Shown here: positions 42,670 through 51,700 of the stretch, piece after piece
Layout of the letters: each line of letters opens with the position of its first letter
How positions within the stretch are numbered: position 1 is the first letter of the stretch
NCBI GenBank assembly: GCA_037443785.1
Contig: JBBINR010000017.1
Coordinates: 7,881-71,880, forward strand
Length of the DNA: 64,000 nucleotides
DNA from: JAQUOA01 sp037443785
GTDB taxonomy: Bacteria > Bacteroidota > Ignavibacteria > UBA10030 > UBA8401
Direction: 5' to 3'
Made by a program: the position numbers and the translations under genes
The notes under the pieces: model-generated
What the model was told of the DNA's origin: nothing
Database searches by the model: none
Seen by the model: only the letters and a program-made list of their open reading frames with translations

Positions 42670-42679
42670 TCTTCTCGCA

Positions 42680-45544
42680 TCAGAATTTCATTGAAAGACC
42701 AATTTGCATGTTTCGTCCCGCCAGATATCGGGCGGCATTATACGGGTAGGCTGAAATAGGCGCTTGCAAATCGGGATACCGCGGATCGTTCCATGATGAA
42801 GGGGTTGCATCACCGTATTCGTATGCTCTCCCCGTAACAGGATTAATGATTGTAGAATTTTTATTGTCCAGGATGTTTTTGATTTTGATTGAAAACGTCC
42901 AATCCAATCCTGAAAAAGTAAAATATTTTTCAAAATTCATGTCAATCCAAAACCAATATTCCCCAAGTGCGTCATAATATTTTTTGGTATCTGAAATATA
43001 ATTCGGGCGGCTGTTGGAAAGCATACCATCGAGCACTGATGGTGTGTATCTTTTTCCGGATTGATAAAATGCATTTATATAAATCGAGTAATTATCTAAA
43101 ATACCTTGACCGAAACCAAAGAGCGGTTCATTTTTAACCACATTAAATGTGGTTGCAAGATTGAATTGGAATGGGCGGTCCCACGGCATAAAATTTTCTT
43201 TCACAGTTTCGTCCTGTATGCCACGGGCAACAAGCAATCCTTGATCAGCCGAAGAACTTTTACCGGTGGTAATTGAATAGGAGCCGGAAACCGAACCGCG
43301 GAACCATCGTTCAATTCGTTTACGAAATTCTATTTCAACTCCGCGTGAACTTGCATAATCCTGGTTAACGTATGTCACAAAACTGCTGCTGGAAATTCTG
43401 CTTGTCGTAATCTTTGCAGGTTTCGTAGACACATAATCAAAAATATCTTTATAGTATGCCGTTACGGTAAGAACATCATTGCTCGTAAATTGCGTTTGCA
43501 AACCGAGTTGATATTCTACAGTCGTTTCCGGATCCAAGTCGGGATTACCAAATTTTTGGAACGATGATTTTGCGGCCGTTGGATTCAACTTTGCATAAAC
43601 AAACTGCGGTTTCGGTTTTTTGGAAAAATGTCCGTAGGAAAAAAACAACATCTGGTTATCAGACACCGGATGTGAAATTCCGATACGTGGACTTATTCTC
43701 CCCTTCCACCGACGGCCAAAAAAATTATACGTTTTAGAATGATAGTCATCGCGAATTTTCTGAGGAATAGTAATCACATCCGGATTGTTTACGGCATCAT
43801 CAACATACTTACCGGGGAACCAACAATCGAATCTGAGCCCGACATTCAAAATCATTCCGCTGAATGTAATATTATCTTGAGCGTAGAATGCGCCAGACGC
43901 CGGCTTGACAAAATAAATATCGTTATTTAAGCCGAGTTCACCAGCCCATGGTTGATAAATATCAATGTTCTGCATTTCTTGGAAGATCATGTCAAATCCA
44001 GTTTTTAATTTGCTGGACTCAGAAAAATGATATGTCAGATCAAACTTTATAGAATTTTCACTCACATAATGGTCATGCCATGTAAATGCATTTCCAAAAT
44101 CCCATAAGCCGTCGCCTGCAATGACTCCAATAATTGAAGAATCTCCCGTGTTGTAATAACTGATTGGAAACGTGGCAATATCTTTTGGTTCGCGATACTG
44201 TGTATAATCCTTGCCATTAGCATCGGCACGCAGGTGTGTAAAGTAATGCGAGAGTTTCAACTCGTAAAACAATTGGTTTGAAAGCGTATGCGTCCACCCA
44301 ATACTATGAAATTGGTTATCGTGAGTGTACGTATTGGCATCATTTAAAATATTTTGAAATTCAAATTGGTAGCCTGGGTTTGCCTCAACATATTCCAAAT
44401 TCGTTTGCAACGATTGCGAATTTTGATTAATCGAGACAGAATGATTGTACGAATATGTCAATCTCATAATCGGTGAAATACGCCACGTAAGTTTTCCCAA
44501 CGCGAACCAACTGTTGTCTATCCGGGGGGCAAATCGTGTACCGCCAAAGATCGAAGAATTCAATTGATCGGCCGTAATACTGCGAAATGTACCGGTTGGC
44601 TTTCCATCTTTAATAATTTCAACCCGCCGTGTGTAACCGTCCGAAATATTTCCGGAAAAATTTCCAAAAAAAGTTACCGATCCAGGAATTGATAATCCAA
44701 GCGCCGGCAGCACGGCTGTTGTTATAGGTTCAGGACCGCTTAACGAACCATCGTAAGCATCGGTGTTAAAATTCCTGAAAATTGTTTCGCTAATCCCTAA
44801 ATGATCCCGCCGATAACCGAGACTGCCGGAATATTTATCGGCCCCGTCCTTCGTTGTGACGTTGACGATTCCCGAAGTTGCTTGACCGTACTCCGCATTG
44901 AATCCCCCTGTAATAACTTGAACTTCTTCAACCGCATCGGCGCTTAATTGAAGCCCGAAGCCGGTACCGGCCAGAGGATCTTGAATTGAAACTCCATCGA
45001 GAAGATATGCATTCTCATTTGTGCGCCCTCCCCGAATGTGAATTTCATTGTCGGTTTGCACAACACCAACTTGCTGCGTAACAACATCCTTTACATTTTC
45101 TACAAGTGTCGCTTTTAGATCTTCAGAACGGATTGACCGCAAAGTGGATGTTTGTTCAGGATTAAACAATGATTTTTCTCCGACGATTACCACTTCTTGT
45201 CCGATCGATAAAACGGTCTCATCCATTTTTTGATCGATGACGAGAACAGCACCTTCCGTTACGCGGACATCTGTTCGTTGCACGGTTGTGTATCCAAGCA
45301 ATGCAAATTCTATGGTGTAACTTCCGGGATTTATATTTGTAATCGTGTAATTCCCATCCATATCCGAAGCGGCACCATAATATGTTCCCTTTATTTTTAC
45401 GTTAACCGAGGGAAGTCCTTCATTGATTTTTGCATCGATGATTCTTCCTTTGATGATCCCCTTTGTTTGGGAATACGTGAACGCACATATGGAGAGACTG
45501 GTCAACCATACCGCAAGAAAGAATGTTTGCTTTTTGATTCTCAT
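42680..45544 (-). CDS. TonB-dependent outer membrane receptor with CarboxypepD_reg-like domain
   Basis: The 954-residue protein has a signal peptide, a CarboxypepD_reg-like domain (about 30-110; GIIKGRIIDAKINEGLPSVN), a plug domain (about 125-240; IRGGRTNENAYLLDGVSIQD and GGFNAEYGQATSGIVNVTTK), and a 22-strand-type barrel ending at an aromatic C-terminus (LSMKF). It resembles the Oar-like group rather than SusC: it has no SusD partner beside it. The substrate is unknown; import, or a structural or secretion role with the PorV-like protein, is possible. It lies 3 bases from the lipoprotein gene. Confidence 0.9.
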   Translation of the reverse strand: MRIKKQTFFLAVWLTSLSICAFTYSQTKGIIKGRIIDAKINEGLPSVNVKIKGTYYGAASDMDGNYTITNINPGSYTIEFALLGYTTVQRTDVRVTEGAVLVIDQKMDETVLSIGQEVVIVGEKSLFNPEQTSTLRSIRSEDLKATLVENVKDVVTQQVGVVQTDNEIHIRGGRTNENAYLLDGVSIQDPLAGTGFGLQLSADAVEEVQVITGGFNAEYGQATSGIVNVTTKDGADKYSGSLGYRRDHLGISETIFRNFNTDAYDGSLSGPEPITTAVLPALGLSIPGSVTFFGNFSGNISDGYTRRVEIIKDGKPTGTFRSITADQLNSSIFGGTRFAPRIDNSWFALGKLTWRISPIMRLTYSYNHSVSINQNSQSLQTNLEYVEANPGYQFEFQNILNDANTYTHDNQFHSIGWTHTLSNQLFYELKLSHYFTHLRADANGKDYTQYREPKDIATFPISYYNTGDSSIIGVIAGDGLWDFGNAFTWHDHYVSENSIKFDLTYHFSESSKLKTGFDMIFQEMQNIDIYQPWAGELGLNNDIYFVKPASGAFYAQDNITFSGMILNVGLRFDCWFPGKYVDDAVNNPDVITIPQKIRDDYHSKTYNFFGRRWKGRISPRIGISHPVSDNQMLFFSYGHFSKKPKPQFVYAKLNPTAAKSSFQKFGNPDLDPETTVEYQLGLQTQFTSNDVLTVTAYYKDIFDYVSTKPAKITTSRISSSSFVTYVNQDYASSRGVEIEFRKRIERWFRGSVSGSYSITTGKSSSADQGLLVARGIQDETVKENFMPWDRPFQFNLATTFNVVKNEPLFGFGQGILDNYSIYINAFYQSGKRYTPSVLDGMLSNSRPNYISDTKKYYDALGEYWFWIDMNFEKYFTFSGLDWTFSIKIKNILDNKNSTIINPVTGRAYEYGDATPSSWNDPRYPDLQAPISAYPYNAARYLAGRNMQIGLSMKF

Positions 45545-45547
45545 TAT

Positions 45548-47059
45548 TTATTTCACCCCAAATTCATCAGCAAATACTTTGCGAAATAATGCTGCCATAT
45601 TTTTCGGCGGCGTCGCAAATCGATGAAGCATCGCCGCAATAAGGACAAAATTAGTTTGCCCTGAGAGATCTTTGCCGCGCACTCCCATTACCGGCTGACC
45701 TGACCAGCGGGATGACGACTGCATTTTATATAGAGTATCCGCATCGATCTTAGGAATTATCCCGCGCGGAAATTGATATATTCCTGCATCATTGATGGTG
45801 TCACGAGAAAGGATGGGATACGAAAGATCAGCAACGGGAAGCATCGATTCATTTTGGAAAAGTTTTTGTGCAAAAAAACTGTTCTCAACATTTTGAATCG
45901 GTGCAAAATCTACAAGACTTCCTTGGCCGCTGACATTTTCCGGAAAGCCGCTGCAAAAGAAAACTTTGCCGCCTGATTTAATGAAACCAGGGATACTTGT
46001 TTGAGCAATTTCGAGGCTGGGGGTATTATCGCCAAACCAAAAAACGTATTTAAAGAGTTTTAAGGTCTCCGTAAATGTCGGATTAATTAATGCCGGTACA
46101 AATTTTCCCCGGCTTGTTGCTGTGGATCCGACTTTAATATTTAATATATCTTTTGTTCCAAGTCGACCGTTAAGAAGTGTATCGAGAATTCCTTTATATT
46201 TTGCTTCTGCTGAAGCCTTAGGATCGACAAATTGAATATCGTTAATAATAAGAAAATCACCCTTCGGTTCTTTCACATACCACGTTTTTGTCGTATCAGG
46301 CATGCGGACAGTTTTACTAAAAGCTCCTGCAACATCTTTAGCTCGAAGGTAAAACACGTGAGAACCTTCAACCAGCCCATCCTTCTTAAATAACGTCACA
46401 TTATTTAATCCGCCGGAAAGAGGTTTCCATGAACTCAAATGAGAAGTATCATCAAGGGCATAATAATAATTTGTAATGGTTTCATTTCCGTCGAGATCAG
46501 AACCGCTCCACTGAAATGTCGCGACCGTGTATGTCGTTTCGGGCACGTCGGATTTTAATACAAACGATACGGCTGGAGGGGTATTTCGTATTGGAAATTG
46601 TAATGACGCAGGTGTTGGATCTACTTCGCCAAGATCGATAAACGGTTCTCCGGCATCCCAATGATTGTTTCCATTGAGATCGGTAAAAGGTTCTGGTCCC
46701 CATGGAGTTTGAAAATCATAGATTCCATTGCCGTAATTATTTACTGCAGAAACATAAAAAGTGTACGTGGTATCTATTGTATTTAACCTCAGCGAGAAAA
46801 GGCTGTCATTTTGAGTCGTGAACGTCCAGGTTACGCTATCCAGAGAAACAAAATACCCGATAACTAAACCATCAGGCGCAACTCCCCACCAATGAATATG
46901 CTGTTGGCTTGTCGTTCGTCGCAGTGTCGTATCGGGTGTCAACGACAAATATGTTTCGGGCGAGGAATGGCGGTTCGGCTGGCTCGGATGCTCTTTGGAA
47001 CAGCTACCGATGAAAATTACGGCAATGACAAGTAGGCTAAATATAAGAGAATGTTTCAT
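45548..47059 (-). CDS. Lipoprotein with Fn3-like domains, unknown function
   Basis: The 503-residue protein has a lipoprotein signal (LVIAVIFIGSCSKEHP, lipobox GSC). Fn3/Ig-like strands follow in the first 260 residues (FYVSAVNNYGNGIYDFQTPW and FQWSGSDLDGNETITNYYYA). An acidic calcium-loop-like segment reads DLNGNNHWDAGEPFIDLG. The C-terminal half (about 265-500) has a glutamine-amidotransferase/ThuA-like flavour (YVFWFGDNTPSLEIAQTSIP then GGKVFFCSGFPENVSG) but lacks an obvious catalytic triad. It probably sits on the periplasmic or outer face of the outer membrane and is co-transcribed with the TonB receptor. Confidence 0.78.
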   Translation of the reverse strand: MKHSLIFSLLVIAVIFIGSCSKEHPSQPNRHSSPETYLSLTPDTTLRRTTSQQHIHWWGVAPDGLVIGYFVSLDSVTWTFTTQNDSLFSLRLNTIDTTYTFYVSAVNNYGNGIYDFQTPWGPEPFTDLNGNNHWDAGEPFIDLGEVDPTPASLQFPIRNTPPAVSFVLKSDVPETTYTVATFQWSGSDLDGNETITNYYYALDDTSHLSSWKPLSGGLNNVTLFKKDGLVEGSHVFYLRAKDVAGAFSKTVRMPDTTKTWYVKEPKGDFLIINDIQFVDPKASAEAKYKGILDTLLNGRLGTKDILNIKVGSTATSRGKFVPALINPTFTETLKLFKYVFWFGDNTPSLEIAQTSIPGFIKSGGKVFFCSGFPENVSGQGSLVDFAPIQNVENSFFAQKLFQNESMLPVADLSYPILSRDTINDAGIYQFPRGIIPKIDADTLYKMQSSSRWSGQPVMGVRGKDLSGQTNFVLIAAMLHRFATPPKNMAALFRKVFADEFGVK

Positions 47060-47116
47060 CGTGCAAACAAATTAGGATGCAAGCGAAGGTATTCCCCTCG
47101 CCTGCATCAAAAATAA

Positions 47117-49411
47117 TTACTTTAACAACATCATTTTCTTCACCGACACATACTGATCTGCCCGCAATTCGTAGAAGTACACTCCTGAAGATAATCTCGA
47201 CGCATCAAAATTTGTAATATACGAACCTGAACTCTGGATCGTATTGACAAGCGTTCGAACTTCCTGTCCGAGAATGTTATAAATTTTCAAGGTGACATGT
47301 CCACTCACCGGGATTGAATAACGAATCGTCGTTGAAGGATTGAACGGATTTGGATAATTCTGGCTTAGTTCATATGTGCCAGGAATTATTTCACCCTCCC
47401 GTTCCACGACACCGGTGATCGTACCAAAATCACTGTTCTTTCGCGGTTCGAGTTTATAGTTGCTGAACGAGTAATCGAGAATACCAATCACTGAAGAGAT
47501 TTTTGCACTGAGAGGAATCAGTGTCGTTCTCGGAATTTTATTTGATGGACTGTACGCCGCTGACGTATCAGCATAAAAAGTGTTTGTTCCATTATCATCC
47601 ACACGCAAGCCAAAGTACCGCGCGGTTGGTGTTGTGTATTTTGACGAACTGATTAAATACTCACCAAAGTTGCTCCCAGATCCGCCTGTTGCATTATCGG
47701 CATTTCGTTGGACAAGATAAGGATTATTGATTTGAACAAGAACACCTTCCCATTGTTCAAAGGTCGCATTACCATCAACAGGAGGATTGCTCAGTTCATA
47801 GCTGACTGAACCCGCGCCACTGATACTTATTACTGCTGGACTTGGCACTGTAACGCCACGTACAACTGAATTTAATTTTTGAACTTCAATCACTGTGCGT
47901 GAATTTGTTTCACGCGCAATTCCCGTGACGCTAATACTATCGCCTCTCTTTAACGTATCGATTCCAACGCCGGCTGTCGATCCGTATACTGGAATTCCAT
48001 TCCATGCGCCTGATTTTGACGCTATGAAAATGCGCGGTCTATTACCGGAAATATCTTTGATATCAGTCGTATCGGCAACAACAACTCCGGTAACGGTCAC
48101 GGTATCATTAAAGAATCCGGTTGAGCCGTTGATATATGGAGTATATTGAACATCAAAAATTGAAATTCCGGCATCACGAACACGGTAGAATCTTGGAATT
48201 GAGGGGTCCGGATATTTTCCAACTAAACCGAGACTGCTGTATGCTTCAACGTAATAACTAACAATGCTGTCTTTCGATGCAGGCGGAATTGTAAACGCAA
48301 ATAAAGTATCGCCCGAAACCATTGTCGCTTTAGTACGAATCCATGTGCCTTTTAGTCCGACTTGATAATACACTGCAGCACTGTCAATTTTTGCTCCGGA
48401 ATTTAATTCCTTTGCTTTAAAAGTTAAATCAACAGCATTAGACGATGTCGGAGGTTTCCCCGTCGATCTGTTAAGGCTTGAAATATTTGGTGCAAATTGT
48501 CCAACCTTGATATCGCCCGCATACGTTGATGAAGACAACTCCGATTTACCGGGATACAAAGGCATAATCGTATATTCTCCACCGGTGCCGGATTTTGTTT
48601 GAGGAAGAATAACACCGCGAATGTACGAAAGCTTAGTTCCAACCGGAGGAGGACTATATTTTGAGCCAGAAATTTTGTGGCCTCTTAGTGTGTAATAGCC
48701 CGATCCGTCATACATGCTCATCTGATTTCCTTTTGCATCTACAAACGTGAACCGTCCTGTGGAATAATCTACCGTATTCACCGTAACATCACGCACAACG
48801 ACATACATTGCTTCATATTTTTCGCCGCTCGAAAATTTTGGTTTTGTGCCTACGGCAAAAGAATCGCATGTTACTTCAACCGGTAGAGGTCGCGGAATAC
48901 TCGTTGTTACCGACATTGGAGGCGGCGTTTCATAAAAACCAATATTATAGACAAATAATTCAGTTAAAGAATTATTTTGTGATCCAAACTCTGTCACGCG
49001 TCCCACTAATGTCACAACATCACCTGAATCTAATGCCGTGATACCCGTGTTTTGTGCTTGAGAGGATGTATCGTTCGTCAAAACGTTTAATCCTGCCCAC
49101 ACTTTGCCACTCGTATCCTGGACAAAAATATTATACCGAGCCAGTGTGTATGTAAGAATACGTGGCTTTACGATAACAACACCAGTAATACGAACGGTGT
49201 CAGCTTTACTATCTGCTCCATGCCAATTTGCAGATTTGTCCATATTTTTACCTTTGACATCCGCCTGCAGCGTGTCGAGACTCAACAACGAATCAACCGA
49301 TACCTGTTGAATTTGTGGTATGGTTACATCCTTTTGTGCAACGGCTGTACTGGTCAAGCCAACGATGCTGGTAAGAAATAGAACAAAAAGTAGTAGACTA
49401 CTTCTCTTCAT
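47117..49411 (-). CDS. T9SS cargo protein with repeated OB-fold-like domains
   Basis: The 764-residue protein has a signal peptide (LFVLFLTSIVGLTSTAVAQ). Repeated OB-like strands of the YhcR/DUF5689 kind follow (RITGVVIVKPRILTYTLARY with ALDSGDVVTLVGRVTEF, and VTVTGVVVADTTDIKDISGN with LKRGDSISVTGIARE). An Fn3-like segment lies near 320-420, and a T9SS sorting domain begins QNYPNPFNPSTTIRYSIP and ends KKMMLLK. OB repeats of this type occur in secreted nucleases and adhesins; no nuclease motif is seen, so a binding role is more likely. Confidence 0.85.
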   Translation of the reverse strand: MKRSSLLLFVLFLTSIVGLTSTAVAQKDVTIPQIQQVSVDSLLSLDTLQADVKGKNMDKSANWHGADSKADTVRITGVVIVKPRILTYTLARYNIFVQDTSGKVWAGLNVLTNDTSSQAQNTGITALDSGDVVTLVGRVTEFGSQNNSLTELFVYNIGFYETPPPMSVTTSIPRPLPVEVTCDSFAVGTKPKFSSGEKYEAMYVVVRDVTVNTVDYSTGRFTFVDAKGNQMSMYDGSGYYTLRGHKISGSKYSPPPVGTKLSYIRGVILPQTKSGTGGEYTIMPLYPGKSELSSSTYAGDIKVGQFAPNISSLNRSTGKPPTSSNAVDLTFKAKELNSGAKIDSAAVYYQVGLKGTWIRTKATMVSGDTLFAFTIPPASKDSIVSYYVEAYSSLGLVGKYPDPSIPRFYRVRDAGISIFDVQYTPYINGSTGFFNDTVTVTGVVVADTTDIKDISGNRPRIFIASKSGAWNGIPVYGSTAGVGIDTLKRGDSISVTGIARETNSRTVIEVQKLNSVVRGVTVPSPAVISISGAGSVSYELSNPPVDGNATFEQWEGVLVQINNPYLVQRNADNATGGSGSNFGEYLISSSKYTTPTARYFGLRVDDNGTNTFYADTSAAYSPSNKIPRTTLIPLSAKISSVIGILDYSFSNYKLEPRKNSDFGTITGVVEREGEIIPGTYELSQNYPNPFNPSTTIRYSIPVSGHVTLKIYNILGQEVRTLVNTIQSSGSYITNFDASRLSSGVYFYELRADQYVSVKKMMLLK

Positions 49412-49456
49412 ACAACCTCCTTATTTAATTGATGGAATTGTGAACTAGTATAAAAA

Positions 49457-51502
49457 TTATTTAATAATTAAAAATTTCCCGCGTTGAATATCGCCCGTAT
49501 CATTATCTTTTACCGTGTAAAGATAAAGACCCGATGCAATTGCCTGATCACCTTTCGAAATAATATCCCATGCATGCTCACCCCCGGTCATTATCTGAGA
49601 TCCGTCAGCAAATTTTTGGAACCAACTAATATCGCTCGCGTTATACTGTGTTGAGTTATGATTGAAATCTGCCACGAGATCTCCCGCCAACGTATAGATT
49701 CGGACTTCCGAATGGGGCGGCAAATTAAAGAAATAAATTTTCCGATCGCGTTCTCCCTTGCCGTCCCAGAAAGCGTGCACATAATATGGATTTGGATAAA
49801 CACCCACTTGTGCTTTTGTCGTATTTGGCAATGTTCCGGGGAAAACCCGTTTGAGAGTTTGTAGTTTACTGCTCTCAAGACTCTGAAGATTTGTCGCCGC
49901 ATCACCGGAATCATATGCCGTAACAGCAAATCCGTACTGCCATCCGTTTAACAATCCCGGTACTGTAAATTTGTATGTGTAATGGGTCGTGTCGGGTAAA
50001 AATTGAACTGGTTGAGATAAGCGAACGACGTTAAAACCGGTGTTGTATCCGATGGCATCACTCGGCATATCAAAATCGCCAAACATAACTAGATTTGCTA
50101 AAAAATTTTGAGAAGCTGTAAGATCAGTTCCGGCGTTGGTACCGTACACACGATACCCTTCAAAATCACGATTATTGGTAATAGGGTCAATCGACCGTTC
50201 GGAAGAATTATCCCAATAAATATCTACTGCCTTGTCTAACGGAACAATTTTTACTCGCGGTGCGTTCGGCGGAGTTGGCAGAAAAAATCTTTTCGGTTTG
50301 CCATTATCAGTCCAAATTTCCGTTGAGTCTTGAATGCCATTGCCATTTCGGTCTTCACCATTATACGTTCGCTGAGACCAATCTGAAGATTGAAGAAGAT
50401 TTATTTTTTGTGCATAAGTATCTTCGGTAGTTGGAGAAGAAGTCTTTTTCTTGGCTGCAATCAAAGCAAACACCACGTTGATAGAATCTCCTGCGCCAAT
50501 CTTTGAAAACGGTCCTACCGAAAGCATTGTCATAAAATTACTAGGTTTCGCAATGCCGTTAATCTGCGCTCGCGTTAAACCAACAGTCATCTTATCATAC
50601 TTTTGAATATCGTCTGACGGTGAAAAATATGTCTGATCCGTAGCATTGCGAAATTGCCATGCCTGATAATATGAATTTATTTTGAATGGTGTCGAGCCGA
50701 GAAATTTAATCGCAGCATAGCTGTCTGCAAGTCCGCCGTCGCCGTCGAAATCGTATGCATATGCCATATTCAATGTATCGATATATCCCAAGCCGCCATG
50801 CGAGTAGAATGGCGCCCCAACGGTAGGAGGAGTAACATTGGTATTGCGCACAACTAGGTCAGCCCATAAACCAACATACACACTGTCGAGATCTGCACCG
50901 CTTACATTTTTAATCCAGTAGTTGAAAAGAACAAAATTATCGGCAAAAGAAAAATTCCATGCGTACGATTCCATATGCACATTAATACCAATAGGACTGT
51001 GCTTCGGAATAGGTTCATTATTGAGATTAGGATTAGTTGTATTGACATCTGTGAAATCTACAATAAAATCTTGATGACTAATAGCGTTTGGATCGAAAAA
51101 GCGATTATCGGAAAGTGCTGATTTTTCAATGACTCTCGATTCCGGTGTTGTTGTAAATTCAAATCCTTCCGATACCCCGGCACGCAACGAAGAGACATCG
51201 ACGGCACCGGTCGTAACCCTTGTCCCACCTGTCGTGGTCGGTCCGACTCCAACCCATAGTCCTCCAACAAACAGATGTTCAATCCCTGACCCGCGCGGGT
51301 ATTGCATCGAAGGTTGTTGCGGCCACAGTCTAAACCCATGACCAATAACGCCATAGTTTGAAACAGTTATAGCCACGTTTCCTACGTTGGTATATTTTGA
51401 ATTATCGTCGATTGAAGTTTTGAGAAAAGTCTGACTATGCAAATCATTGTTACAGAGAAAAATGATGCTTACTAAAAGTAGACTAAAGCGGGATTTTTTC
51501 AT
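49457..51502 (-). CDS. Large secreted protein with FlgD-like/T9SS-like C-terminus
   Basis: The 681-residue protein has a signal peptide (FSLLLVSIIFLCNNDLHSQ) and a long N-terminal domain I do not recognise (GHGFRLWPQQPSMQYPRGSG and EHLFVGGLWVGVG). An Fn3-like section follows (IYWDNSSERSIDPITNNRDF with EGYRVYGTN). The C-terminal strand set (VGVYPNPYYVHAFWDGKG, VRIYTLAGDLVADF, SGLYLYTVKD) ends in GKFLIIK. This end is a divergent version of the T9SS sorting domain. It is the first gene of the envelope cluster, behind a consensus promoter. Confidence 0.82.
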   Translation of the reverse strand: MKKSRFSLLLVSIIFLCNNDLHSQTFLKTSIDDNSKYTNVGNVAITVSNYGVIGHGFRLWPQQPSMQYPRGSGIEHLFVGGLWVGVGPTTTGGTRVTTGAVDVSSLRAGVSEGFEFTTTPESRVIEKSALSDNRFFDPNAISHQDFIVDFTDVNTTNPNLNNEPIPKHSPIGINVHMESYAWNFSFADNFVLFNYWIKNVSGADLDSVYVGLWADLVVRNTNVTPPTVGAPFYSHGGLGYIDTLNMAYAYDFDGDGGLADSYAAIKFLGSTPFKINSYYQAWQFRNATDQTYFSPSDDIQKYDKMTVGLTRAQINGIAKPSNFMTMLSVGPFSKIGAGDSINVVFALIAAKKKTSSPTTEDTYAQKINLLQSSDWSQRTYNGEDRNGNGIQDSTEIWTDNGKPKRFFLPTPPNAPRVKIVPLDKAVDIYWDNSSERSIDPITNNRDFEGYRVYGTNAGTDLTASQNFLANLVMFGDFDMPSDAIGYNTGFNVVRLSQPVQFLPDTTHYTYKFTVPGLLNGWQYGFAVTAYDSGDAATNLQSLESSKLQTLKRVFPGTLPNTTKAQVGVYPNPYYVHAFWDGKGERDRKIYFFNLPPHSEVRIYTLAGDLVADFNHNSTQYNASDISWFQKFADGSQIMTGGEHAWDIISKGDQAIASGLYLYTVKDNDTGDIQRGKFLIIK

Positions 51503-51608
51503 TCAAAAGGAAAAAAAGAAATTCAGAATTTTTCGATACTCTTTAATTCATGTATCGCTTTATTATACAACCTTTCGATCACTCGGACGGCAGTTAAGTT
51601 AATGCATG

Positions 51609-51639
51609 CAAATATACACGCATAAGGACGAAAAAACAA
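51609..51639 (-). promoter_or_regulatory. Consensus Bacteroidota-type promoter of the envelope cluster
   Basis: The minus strand reads TTG (51637-51639), exactly 20 bases, then TATATTTG (51609-51616), a full match to TTG-N20-TAnnTTTG. It would give a leader of about 100 bases before the start codon at 51502. Confidence 0.7.
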
Positions 51640-51700
51640 GGTGAGATTGTAATTTAAAAATTTAGTAATACGATTACTTCATCTTAATTATCAGTAGGAA

